Under the pieces are notes generated by a model that saw only the letters and a program-made list of their open reading frames with translations, ran no database searches and was not told the DNA's origin. Positions 1 to 7,763 of a stretch of DNA of 64,000 nt are shown in pieces. The stretch lies in the NCBI RefSeq assembly GCF_007830185.1, contig NZ_VLKZ01000005.1:1-64000 (forward strand). The letters run 5' to 3'. Positions within the stretch are counted from its first letter, which is position 1. The number at the start of each line of letters is the position of its first letter. The position numbers and the translations under genes were made by a program. Source of the stretch: Halalkalibacter nanhaiisediminis (GTDB taxonomy: Bacteria; Bacillota; Bacilli; Bacillales; Bacillaceae_D).

Positions 1-16
1 CCCGTACGGGTCACCA
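1..16 (+). tRNA. tRNA-Glu, 3' end only
   Basis: The window opens inside a tRNA. What remains is part of the T arm, the 3' acceptor strand ACGGGTC and an encoded CCA. The anticodon is missing. Glu is inferred because the gene order that follows matches the B. subtilis trnD operon, where Glu precedes Val, and because the acceptor strand suits a GGCCCGT partner. Confidence 0.7.
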
Positions 17-45
17 CTTTATACATATTAATAACACTTATTAAT

Positions 46-121
46 GGAGGATTAGCTCAGCTGGGAGAGCACCTGCCTTACAAGCAGGGGGTCGGCGGTT
101 CGATCCCGTCATCCTCCACCA
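46..121 (+). tRNA. tRNA-Val (TAC)
   Basis: The acceptor stem GGAGGAT pairs with ATCCTCC. The anticodon loop reads TAC, the T arm is standard, and CCA is encoded. Confidence 0.97.
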
Positions 122-138
122 TTATTAAATTAAAACGA

Positions 139-215
139 CGCGGGGTGGAGCAGTCTGGCAGCTCGTCGGGCTCATAACCCGAAGGTCGGCGGTTCAAATC
201 CGTCCCCCGCAACCA
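139..215 (+). tRNA. tRNA-fMet (CAT)
   Basis: It begins CGCGGGG with the unpaired first base typical of initiator tRNA. The anticodon stem has the three G-C pairs (GGG/CCC) of initiators around CAT. CCA is encoded. Confidence 0.96.
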
Positions 216-219
216 AAAT

Positions 220-296
220 GGTCCGGTAGTTCAGTTGGTTAGAATGCCTGCCTGTCACGCAGGAGGTCGCGGGTTCGAGTCCCGTCCGGACCGCCA
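220..296 (+). tRNA. tRNA-Asp (GTC)
   Basis: The acceptor stem is GGTCCGG/CCGGACC, the anticodon is GTC and CCA is encoded. Confidence 0.97.
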
Positions 297-309
297 TTTT
301 TATTAGTTT

Positions 310-385
310 GGCTTGGTAGCTCAGTCGGTAGAGCAATGGACTGAAAATCCATGTGTCGGCGGTTCGATTCCGTCCCAAGCCACCA
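310..385 (+). tRNA. tRNA-Phe (GAA)
   Basis: The acceptor stem is GGCTTGG/CCAAGCC, the anticodon is GAA and CCA is encoded. Confidence 0.97.
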
Positions 386-392
386 TTTATAT

Positions 393-465
<73 letters not shown>

Positions 466-540
466 CTCTCAAATACTTATAAGATATAATCACATATTGA
501 CTATAACGTCTACATTGTGTATTATAAGTATTGTGATTTT

Positions 541-625
541 GGAGGGGTAGCGAAGAGGCTAAACGCGGCGGACTGTAAATCCGCTCCCTCAGGGTTCGGC
601 GGTTCGAATCCGTCCCCCTCCACCA
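541..625 (+). tRNA. tRNA-Tyr (GTA)
   Basis: A class II tRNA with a long variable arm. The acceptor stem is GGAGGGG/CCCCTCC, the anticodon is GTA and CCA is encoded. A 75-bp AT-rich spacer separates it from tRNA-Thr, the largest gap in the cluster. Confidence 0.97.
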
Positions 626-633
626 TTTTATTT

Positions 634-707
634 AGGGGCATAGTTTAACGGTAGAACAGAGGTCTCCAAAACCTCCGGTGTGGGTTCGATTCCTACTGCC
701 CCTGCCA
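634..707 (+). tRNA. tRNA-Trp (CCA)
   Basis: The acceptor stem is AGGGGCA/TGCCCCT, the anticodon is CCA and the 3' CCA is encoded. Confidence 0.97.
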
Positions 708-726
708 ATTTAATTAAATTTATTAT

Positions 727-803
727 GGCGATTGTGGCGAAGTGGTTAACGCACCGGATTGTGATTCCGGCATTCGTGGGTTCAATTCCCATCAGTCGCC
801 CCA
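727..803 (+). tRNA. tRNA-His (GTG)
   Basis: The anticodon is GTG. The extra 5' G (G-1) faces C73, as expected for tRNA-His; the acceptor is then GCGATTG/CAGTCGC and CCA is encoded. Confidence 0.96.
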
Positions 804-816
804 TTTTTAAACTTAT

Positions 817-891
817 TGGGCTATCGCCAAGCGGTAAGGCAACGGATTTTGATTCCGTCATGCGTTGGTTCGAATCCAGCTAGCCCAGCCA
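817..891 (+). tRNA. tRNA-Gln (TTG)
   Basis: The acceptor stem is TGGGCTA/TAGCCCA, the anticodon is TTG and CCA is encoded. Confidence 0.96.
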
Positions 892-896
892 ATATT

Positions 897-968
897 GCGG
901 AAGTAGTTCAGTGGTAGAACACCACCTTGCCAAGGTGGGGGTCGCGAGTTCGAATCTCGTCTTCCGCT
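897..968 (+). tRNA. tRNA-Gly (GCC)
   Basis: The acceptor stem is GCGGAAG/CTTCCGC, the anticodon is GCC and the discriminator is T. No CCA is encoded. Confidence 0.95.
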
Positions 969-981
969 TTTGTCTTTGTTA

Positions 982-1056
982 GGCGGTATAGCCAAGTGGT
1001 AAGGCACGGGTCTGCAAAACCCTTATCCCCCGGTTCGAATCCGGGTACCGCCTCCA
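982..1056 (+). tRNA. tRNA-Cys (GCA)
   Basis: The acceptor stem is GGCGGTA/TACCGCC, the anticodon is GCA and CCA is encoded. Confidence 0.96.
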
Positions 1057-1078
1057 TATTTTTTTTGTTTTCTGCCGT

Positions 1079-1164
1079 GCCGGGGTGGTGGAATTGGCAG
1101 ACACACAGGACTTAAAATCCTGCGGTAGGTGACTACCGTGCCGGTTCAAGTCCGGCCCTCGGCA
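1079..1164 (+). tRNA. tRNA-Leu (TAA)
   Basis: A class II tRNA with a long variable arm and anticodon TAA. The acceptor stem is GCCGGGG/CCTCGGC. No CCA is encoded. Confidence 0.96.
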
Positions 1165-1172
1165 TTATAATT

Positions 1173-1249
1173 GCGCCCTTAGCTCAGCTGGATAGAGTGT
1201 TTGACTACGAATCAAAAGGTCGGGAGTTCGAATCTCTCAGGGCGCACCA
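1173..1249 (+). tRNA. tRNA-Arg (ACG)
   Basis: The acceptor stem is GCGCCCT/AGGGCGC, the anticodon is ACG and CCA is encoded. This gene sits between two Leu tRNAs, a position where the B. subtilis trnD operon has no Arg gene. Confidence 0.96.
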
Positions 1250-1260
1250 TTTTTGTATTT

Positions 1261-1342
1261 GCCGGTGTGGCGGAATTGGCAGACGCGCACGACTCAAAAT
1301 CGTGTTCCTTCTGGAGTGTCGGTTCGACCCCGACCACCGGTA
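1261..1342 (+). tRNA. tRNA-Leu (CAA), integration target
   Basis: A class II tRNA with acceptor stem GCCGGTG/CACCGGT and anticodon CAA. No CCA is encoded. The gene is complete. Its 3' part from the anticodon stem onward (1291-1342) is repeated exactly at 11216-11267 and in its last 19 bp at 26397-26415, marking it as the attachment site for integrative elements. The element side supplies the 3' end, so the tRNA stays functional. Confidence 0.96.
1291..1342 (+). repeat. att copy 1 (attL within tRNA-Leu)
   Basis: Identical over 52 bp to 11216-11267. The last 19 bp also match 26397-26415. It is the left boundary of tandem element A. Confidence 0.88.
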
Positions 1343-1406
1343 CTTTATTTACTTGATTTTAATAATAGTCAATTACAATAGAATTAAGTAATATCAACGT
1401 TTAAAG

Positions 1407-1438
1407 ACGTCTCTACAGTAATGTAGAGACGTTTTTTT
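1407..1438 (+). terminator. Terminator after att copy 1
   Basis: A 10-bp perfect stem (1407-1416 with 1423-1432) with a 6-nt loop is followed by seven T. It lies inside element A and ends the tRNA operon ahead of the integrase gene. Confidence 0.9.
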
Positions 1439-1526
1439 GTATTCATTTTTAGTTAATTTAGGGCACGACAAAAATGATTAAAATCGTGTTCATCAATCGT
1501 GTTCACTCTTAATGGAGGTGGTTTAT

Positions 1527-2515
1527 TTGGCTAGACGTAAGAACGCTTTGGATAAAGGTGAAATAGCCATTATGAAAAAGGAAGCTACATCGTATGTAGA
1601 TAGTTTTCAGGATGCAATCAATCTTTTTGTAAAAGACTGTGAGTTACGAAACTTAAGACCATATACCATCCAGTACTATTTAAATGAATTTAAGGCATGT
1701 CTTAACCAGCTTTCTCAACAAGGTATTGATATTGCTGTTTTAAAACCTTACAACGTGACAGATGAACATATAAAAGAAAACGTCATTCTGTATATGAAGA
1801 ATTATAAGGGTAACAGAGTTGTTTCAATAAATACTCGTTTACGTGCTTTACGGTCAATTTATAATTTCTTACATAAGCACAAGCACATTCCACAAAATCC
1901 TATGGAAAATATAAAACTACTAAAGGATAGAAAGCGTGTCATACCTACATTTTCAAAAGAACAGTTAAACAAATTATTTCGTCAACCTGATTTAACAACC
2001 TTTACTGGTGTAAGAGACTATACAATCATGCTACTTATGCTTGAAACAGGTATAAGGGTAAATGAACTTGCTGGACTATCACTAGACGATATACGGTGGG
2101 AAGATAATCTAGTCTGTATTCGAAATGCAAAAAGTTATAGAGAACTTTAGTGCCTATTCAGAAAGAAATGAAGGAACAACTTAAGAAGTATATCGCTATT
2201 CGGGGTTATGTTGAAAGTGAAGCGTTATTTGTCACTATTGATGGGGCAAGGCTTACTAAAAGGGGGATACAACAGCGAATTATTAAGTATGGTGACATGG
2301 CAAAAATCAAAGGGGTACGTTGTAGCTGTCATACATTTAGGCATACTTTTGCCAAATTGAGTGTTCAACAAGGGGCAAACATATTTGAGTTACAAACAAT
2401 ATTAGGACACTCCAGTATGGAGATTGTGAAAACATATGTAAATCTGTTTGGGAGTGATGTTAGAGAAAGCCATAAAAGATTTTCACCATTGAAGGTATTA
2501 GAAAGACGACTATAA
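1527..2515 (+). pseudogene. Tyrosine integrase of element A, frameshifted
   Basis: A site-specific recombinase of the phage-integrase family. An N-terminal core-binding region (to about residue 110) is followed by the catalytic domain. The catalytic set is visible: Arg in ETGIRVNEL, then HTFRHT, then LGHSS followed by the nucleophile Tyr in KTYVNL. The frame breaks at about 2140-2150, where a TAG ends the first part and the second part continues from an overlapping GTG (VPIQKEM), so one or two bases appear lost. A TTG at 1527 is preferred as start because GGAGGTGG (1514-1521) precedes it at good spacing; an ATG at 1512 would lie upstream of that site. A sequencing error or programmed shift is possible but less likely. 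It probably catalysed integration into the adjacent tRNA-Leu. Confidence 0.85.
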
Positions 2516-3158
2516 AGCCATTTAGGTAAAATAAAAAGCCACCTATTCGCAGTAGGTGACCTAAATAAAAACTATAAAATTGAATACGAAATGCCGTATT
2601 ACTTGCCTTAATTTTATCAAAAAATTGGAATAATGCAAGGTGTCTTTAGTATATCTTTTTTTACGGTATTTCCAACGTGGAAACCTAATAACACGTTGTG
2701 AAAATAAACTTGATAGGTGCTGGTTGTAGCCAATGTAGAAAGTACAACCGTAACCACAATGACAGTTTTCCTTGTTTGCTGGTGGTTACTAGGTGTGAAC
2801 GACCATTAACGGTTCGGTTTGGTAGCTAGGTGCATTACGGTGCAGGTAGCAGCGAACAGACTTAAAGCATATAGGACTAGCTAAATATGTAGAAAGTTCG
2901 TTGTTGGAGAAATCTAAGCGTTCAAACAAGGTGATACATGGAAACCTCAGCAAACTCAGTTTCATTCAAAGTATTCGAGAATGTCTACTTTTACAGTACT
3001 CTATTTTTTTTGAATACTGTAAAGGTAGTTATTCTTTTGTCCAATGTTTCCTAGACAAATCTTGTTTATTCAATGGATATCAAAACCAAAAATCAAGAAA
3101 AACAAAAGATAAAAAATAATAAATATAAAATAAAAATGCCTAGAGAGAAAATAAGTAA
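2516..3158. other. Gene-poor region with strong hairpins
   Basis: No convincing coding sequence in about 640 bp. It holds an inverted repeat at 2541-2556 (CACCTA/TAGGTG) which, read on the minus strand, is followed by a short T run. It also holds a perfect 14-bp hairpin at 2985-3028. The short open frame at 2901-3119 has no ribosome binding site or recognisable product. Confidence 0.5.
2985..3028. repeat. 14-bp perfect hairpin with T-rich loop
   Basis: The arms 2985-2998 and 3015-3028 are complementary at all 14 positions (one G-T pair) around a 16-nt loop holding eight consecutive T. It is not followed by a T run, so it is not a standard terminator. It could be a single-strand origin or a structured RNA; this is inference. 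Confidence 0.6.
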
Positions 3159-3335
3159 ATGACAAACAGAGAAGCATTCGGATAGATGCTAATAGCTTGA
3201 GGGATTGATAAAGAAACAGTTAGAAAGTTAAGGAACTCCATGTACAGTCAATATAAAATTAAAACAGGAGACGAAGCAGAAGAACGGGGGATGATTGGTA
3301 TTATTCATAGAGGACTAATCAAGAAGTACCAATAA
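3159..3335 (+). pseudogene. Small broken ORF, unknown
   Basis: One frame from ATG at 3159 runs to TAA at 3333-3335 but contains two stops near its start (TAG after eight codons, TGA after four more). The continuing 3' part ends in HRGLIKKYQ and includes an internal ATG at 3240. It looks like the remnant of a 58-codon gene. No family recognised. Confidence 0.4.
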
Positions 3336-3431
3336 ATTATTTTATTATTTGTCCTAATTCACGTGCTAATTGCAAGTAGTCAAGTGTAAGGGAACTCTTA
3401 CAAAAACACATGAAGAAGGGAAAAATTATAA

Positions 3432-4697
3432 ATGCTATGCAAAAATCCAACATCAACGAAAATTAACATTATTGATTCGATTATGGGAAGTGGAAAGACT
3501 AGCTGGGCTATTCAGTTTATGAACGAAGCACCATTATTTAAACGATATATCTACATTACTCCATTTAAAACAGAGATTGAACGTGTTCTTAACTCTATGC
3601 AGCGTGAATTTGTTCAGCCTGAAACTACAAAAGGTGGTACTAAATTAGAATCATTAAAAAAACTTATTGTAGAAGGTCGGGACATTGTTTCTACGCATGC
3701 TTTATTTCAAAGGATGGAAAAAGAGTTAATTGAGTTAATTGAAATGCAGGGATATACCCTAATACTTGATGAGGTTATGAATGTTTTACAAGATGTAAAA
3801 ATATCTCAGGATGATTTGAAAGTACTATTATCTGCAAGAGATGGAGATGGGAAATCTATTATAACTATTGACTCTAAGGGATTTGTTCAATGGAATGATG
3901 AAGATTATGCAGAAGGGAATTTTAAGAATATCCGCAATCTAGCTAAAGCAGGAAACTTAATGATCTATAAGAGTACTGCAATGTATTGGTTGTTCCCGGT
4001 AGCAGCATTTAAAGGTTTTGAGGAAGTATATGTTATGACTTATATGTTCAATGGACAGTTACAACGTTATTACTATGATCTATTTAATTTAGAATATGAG
4101 TTTTTTTCGGTGATTTTTACTAATGGTAGATATGAGTTAATAGATTATATTTCATTAGGGGAAGAAAATAGAAATCATTTAAAGGATCTTATTCATATCT
4201 ATTATTCTAAGCAAACAGACAGAGTTGACCTTAATAAAATTGGCAGTGGACGACATTCATTTAGTAAATCTCACTTGAATAAACTGCTTGGGAGTAAACA
4301 GCATAGAAAGATTATTAAGGATAATGCTTATAATTTTTATCGTCATAAAATGAAGGTAAACACTGATTTAGTCATGTGGACGACATTCAAAGATTTTAAG
4401 CAGAAAATACAACCGATAGGACTAAAGAAAAGTTTTGTAGAAGTAACATCTAGGGCTACCAATGATTATGCTGAAAAATGTGTCTGTATATATCTAGCCA
4501 ATCGTTATATGAATCCTATTACAGAGCAATTCTTCTTATCTAAAGGTGTTACTGTGAATGAAGATTTGTTTGCTTTATCTGAGTTATTACAGTGGGTTTT
4601 TAGAAGTAGAGTGAGGAAAGGACAAGTTATTGACATTTACATCCCTTCCGAAAGAATGAGAAATTTGCTTGAAAGTTATTTAGAGAATAAAATGTGA
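3432..4697 (+). CDS. SF2-like ATPase/helicase of phage or plasmid type
   Basis: The 421-residue protein has a Walker A motif GSGKTSW near residue 19 and a DEVM Walker B/DEAD-like box near residue 114. C-terminal regions around SRATNDY and QWVFRSRVRKG resemble the late motifs (V/VI) of superfamily 2 helicases. This supports a nucleic-acid-dependent ATPase, likely for replication or processing of element DNA. There is no signal peptide or membrane segment. A GAAGGG site precedes the ATG at rather long spacing. It stands alone between two hairpin-rich non-coding stretches, a common place for a replication gene. Exact role is unproven; a sequence-specific DNA-remodelling role is the alternative. 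Confidence 0.6.
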   Translation: MLCKNPTSTKINIIDSIMGSGKTSWAIQFMNEAPLFKRYIYITPFKTEIERVLNSMQREFVQPETTKGGTKLESLKKLIVEGRDIVSTHALFQRMEKELIELIEMQGYTLILDEVMNVLQDVKISQDDLKVLLSARDGDGKSIITIDSKGFVQWNDEDYAEGNFKNIRNLAKAGNLMIYKSTAMYWLFPVAAFKGFEEVYVMTYMFNGQLQRYYYDLFNLEYEFFSVIFTNGRYELIDYISLGEENRNHLKDLIHIYYSKQTDRVDLNKIGSGRHSFSKSHLNKLLGSKQHRKIIKDNAYNFYRHKMKVNTDLVMWTTFKDFKQKIQPIGLKKSFVEVTSRATNDYAEKCVCIYLANRYMNPITEQFFLSKGVTVNEDLFALSELLQWVFRSRVRKGQVIDIYIPSERMRNLLESYLENKM

Positions 4698-5109
4698 AAA
4701 TTAGTATATTATTCTTGCTAACTATAACTTAGCAAACAAACGCCAAAAGCCTTGGTATCACTGGTTTTTTTGAGTGTTTCCTTATAAGAAAGATAATTAT
4801 AATAAACTTGGTTAAAAACCTTACCAAATAACACTCCAAGGGATAGCCAAAAAACGGCTACCCCTCTCCATGTTAATTTGGCTGTAATAGAAGGATTGTA
4901 ATAGTACTAAGAACAGAATCTATAGTGGTGAGGGTGCATACCCGAACACGAGGCTTTAGCCGAGTTTAATAACAAAGCAACTAAGTTAACGTAACTTACC
5001 ATGAAGTACATTAAATAACATACTTCGGTTAAAAAGTCAATAATTTTTTTGCTTTTTTGATTTTGTGTGCTAAAGTATAAGTATCATAGAACAAGTGGAG
5101 TGATTTATA
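4698..5109. other. Non-coding region with inverted repeats
   Basis: No gene seen. It contains a near-perfect inverted repeat around 4853-4875 (GGATAGCC / GGCTACCC with an A-rich loop) and a small GAGGCTTTAGCC hairpin near 4950. A likely promoter for the next gene, with TATAAG near 5077, is at its right end. Confidence 0.4.
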
Positions 5110-5454
5110 ATGGAAACACATAAACTAAGTGGATATTTTCCACAAGAGGATCGGAATAGGCTATCTGATTTACATGAATATTTTAAAGAGGAATCGATTG
5201 AAAATGTGAGTATAAATGATGCATTAAAAGTATGTGTAAATCACACATATGAAACTTTTCATGTTTTTGGAAAGATAGATATTGTTCATTTAAAAAATGA
5301 AAATGATGAGTTGAAGAATGAAAATAGTGAATTGAAGAAGAGAGTGAGAGAGTTAGAGTTGAAAGAAAAAGAAAATACTAAAGTAATCCAAACTGGGATA
5401 GTAGGGTTAATGAATTGTATAGACTTGTTAAGTAAATCTAGACAGAGTTTATAG
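5110..5454 (+). CDS. Small coiled-coil protein, unknown
   Basis: 114 residues. The first 55 or so are mixed. Residues 60-95 form a Leu/Asn/Glu heptad pattern (LKNENDELKNENSELKKRV) that predicts a strong parallel coiled coil. A GTGGAG site precedes the ATG. No transmembrane segment and no catalytic motif. Such proteins on mobile elements are often regulators or replication accessory factors, but nothing here proves a function. Confidence 0.6.
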   Translation: METHKLSGYFPQEDRNRLSDLHEYFKEESIENVSINDALKVCVNHTYETFHVFGKIDIVHLKNENDELKNENSELKKRVRELELKEKENTKVIQTGIVGLMNCIDLLSKSRQSL

Positions 5455-5608
5455 TTTCGATACACAATAGGCTTCTCAGCTACTTACACAGCGATAAAAT
5501 GCTGCTTACAGTAGGGTATGAATTATTATAAATCTAGCAGGGAAATAATTCCTTTTATCGAATAGTACTTATAATGTGACTGATATGACATCAAAGGAGA
5601 ATATAACA

Positions 5609-6022
5609 ATGAAACAAGAATACATTAACTACGCTAATAGATTAAATACCATTGGTGACGTAATTGTTAGTAGTAGCAATTTAATCAAAACAACTGAAAA
5701 AGCTACAATATTATCAGTAGAAGGTATTACATCATATAAAAATGAGTTAAAACAAGCTGTAGAACGAAATGATTATGCTGAGGAATCACTAGCAGAGGTT
5801 AAAGTACCTTTTATCGTACAAAATCAGCATAGAAAATTAGTTGAACGGTTTGGACAGTATATTGAAAGTATAAGAGTTTTAAATAACAGTTTCTGCTTGA
5901 ACCCATCAAATGAAATTGAATTTAGCGAAAGTGAATATATTAGAGGTTTGGTACTGCAAGAAGATAGCGAAAAAGAAATAGAGAAACTCACTCAACTTAT
6001 TGGAGATATACTTCTAAAATAA
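5609..6022 (+). CDS. Hypothetical helical protein
   Basis: A 137-residue acidic, mostly helical protein from the preferred ATG at 5609, which has AAAGGAG upstream. An earlier in-frame ATG at 5576 lacks such a site. Low in cysteine, no signal peptide, no recognised domain. It is followed within a few bases by a clear terminator, so it is a separate transcription unit or the end of a small operon with the preceding coiled-coil gene. Confidence 0.6.
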   Translation: MKQEYINYANRLNTIGDVIVSSSNLIKTTEKATILSVEGITSYKNELKQAVERNDYAEESLAEVKVPFIVQNQHRKLVERFGQYIESIRVLNNSFCLNPSNEIEFSESEYIRGLVLQEDSEKEIEKLTQLIGDILLK

Positions 6023-6028
6023 ACATAG

Positions 6029-6049
6029 GCACTCTCAGGAGTGCTTTTT
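6029..6049 (+). terminator. Terminator after the 137-aa gene
   Basis: The stem GCACTC/GAGTGC (6029-6034 with 6039-6044) with a TCAG loop is followed by five T. Confidence 0.85.
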
Positions 6050-6316
6050 AAAAGTCTTTAAGGCAGGGCAAAAGAAAGGGACGGCTAATGGATAATAAAG
6101 ACTTACTTTCAAAGGTGAACGAACTCAAACCGACAAATATATAAGCAAGGTGAAAGGAGATGAATAATACTATTTAGGGTGCTTTTTTTGATAAAATATC
6201 GCTTCCTTGCTGTGCATACTTGTGCAGCCTGAAAATATTTTTTTTGCACAACGCTAGTCAGGACAAGTAATGGACAGGTGTTCCATTTTGGGGTATGCAC
6301 AAAAAGACCACACCTG

Positions 6317-6916
6317 TTATAGTGTCGCCTCTTTAGTAATGCCATGCCTTTTCAGTAATCTGTAGAACTTCATACGGTTGATATTATGTTCTTCACAGAT
6401 CATTGTCACTGGTTTTTTTCCTTCCTGATACTTTCTAATAGCCTCTTGTACAGAGGGATTGTCTAGTGTTAAATCTGCTTTTCTACCAATATGTTTACCA
6501 TTTTCTTTAGCTAGTTGCATACCCGCCTTACGTTTTTCATCTAACGTGTTTATTTCTAGTTCAGCAACAGCACCTAGAACTGTGATCATAAATTTACCCA
6601 TTGATGTAGAAGTGTTAACTCTGTCGCCTTTTAAATCCAATATGACGAATGTAACGCCCTTAGTTTCTAATTCCTCAGCTATTACTAGTAAATCCTTAAC
6701 GTTACGTGCTATACGGTCAATACGAGTGATTACAATAGTGTCACCAGCTTGTAACGTATTCATTAGCTTTGTTAGTCCTTCACGATCTTTATTTCTACCA
6801 GTTGACTTATCCTCAATCAATTTAATGTTTTCATCATACTGTCTTAATACTTGGCGTTGTGTATCAAGTTTCTGTCCTGACGTGCTAACTCGGCAATACC
6901 CATAAACTGTACTCAT
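6317..6916 (-). CDS. Serine recombinase (resolvase/invertase)
   Basis: 199 residues with the small serine-recombinase layout. The N-terminal catalytic domain starts VYGYCRVST, with nucleophile Ser in the RVSTSGQ segment and conserved Arg in ITRIDRIARN. The long helix follows at about residues 100-130, then a C-terminal helix-turn-helix (about 150-190). It acts on DNA by two-strand serine cleavage, resolving dimers or inverting segments. The start is supported by AGGAG nine bases upstream. The region upstream holds five CGTTACA-type repeats that are plausible binding subsites. Length is normal for Tn3-type resolvases, so the gene looks intact. Confidence 0.88.
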   Translation of the reverse strand: MSTVYGYCRVSTSGQKLDTQRQVLRQYDENIKLIEDKSTGRNKDREGLTKLMNTLQAGDTIVITRIDRIARNVKDLLVIAEELETKGVTFVILDLKGDRVNTSTSMGKFMITVLGAVAELEINTLDEKRKAGMQLAKENGKHIGRKADLTLDNPSVQEAIRKYQEGKKPVTMICEEHNINRMKFYRLLKRHGITKEATL

Positions 6917-6933
6917 TTTTTTTATCTCCTATT

Positions 6934-7096
6934 TTTGTAACGGAATGTTATGTATTTGTTTCGTTACACGTACTATATCACCTTTTCATTTTCGTTACAA
7001 CCTTTCGTTACAAATCTATTTATCGAGACACATTGAAAATGCTGGGTTTACAATTGTCAGAAAAAAGTGATCTGTAAGTATACCTTTCGTTACAGG
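6934..7096. promoter_or_regulatory. CGTTACA repeat cluster, candidate res site
   Basis: TTTCGTTACA-like units occur at about 6960-6968, 6991-6999, 7004-7012 and 7086-7094 in direct orientation. One inverted copy (TTTGTAACG) lies at about 6934-6942. All sit just upstream of the serine recombinase start. Multiple repeated subsites upstream of a resolvase are typical of res sites with autoregulation. Assignment is inference. Confidence 0.55.
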
Positions 7097-7763
7097 TTAT
7101 TTTTAAGGAAATTTCTTTATAGAGGTTTTTTATGGGAAAACGATCACAACTCCACAGTAATGATCGTCACTAACCAGCCCAACAGGAATAAAGGGTAGGT
7201 ATCAATCAAAAAAGTGTCACCCAATAATTATAGCTAATAATACCACCCTCACGCCCATCAAATAAGCCCACGCTGTAATAGAATAGTAGACAAGGTATAA
7301 ACACCCTATAACCCACGCCCTCACCACACGCCCATACAGCAACGATAGAGACAAGGTAAGGCAACACAAAAGTAAGGGCAAGACACAGCACAGCACACAA
7401 GGCAAGGACAAGACAATAGAACAACTAAGAAAGAACAACATTGAAAGAAATGATAATAGCACAGTAACAGCTAGTAACCCAATCATAATAATACTGTAAT
7501 GCTATAACGCTGGGAAGGGGTACATGGGTGGGGTACGCCATGCCTCCATGCCTTGACTGATGGTTACTCTACATACACCATGTCTTAGAAATTTGATTAC
7601 CATATTTTTCGAGTGACTAGCACTAATCAGACCTAACTTACCTTAACTTTTGTTACTAAGGAGGTCTACAGCGAATTTACTTAGGCTTAGTAAAGCTAGT
7701 TATCTTGCTAAATACAATGTATAAGAAAGAAGGTAAGTTCGTTTTTATTACACTTTTTTCGAT
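7097..7763. other. Non-coding tract, T-depleted on + strand
   Basis: No supported gene. From about 7220 to 7470 the + strand is rich in A and C and poor in T, unlike the rest of the window. Hydrophobic open frames on the minus strand across it (for example 7217-7486) look like by-products of that composition. The right part (7500-7763) shows nothing notable. Confidence 0.45.

Noticed and set aside
2901-3119. 72-residue frame in the gene-poor region
   Set aside because: No ribosome site or similarity, and it spans the 14-bp hairpin.
6934-7096. CRISPR array from the CGTTACA repeats
   Set aside because: Units are about 10 bp, irregularly spaced and partly inverted; no cas genes in the window.
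7217-7486. Hydrophobic 89-residue frame on the minus strand
   Set aside because: Arises from the T-poor composition of the + strand; no ribosome binding site, and two overlapping frames look equally hydrophobic.
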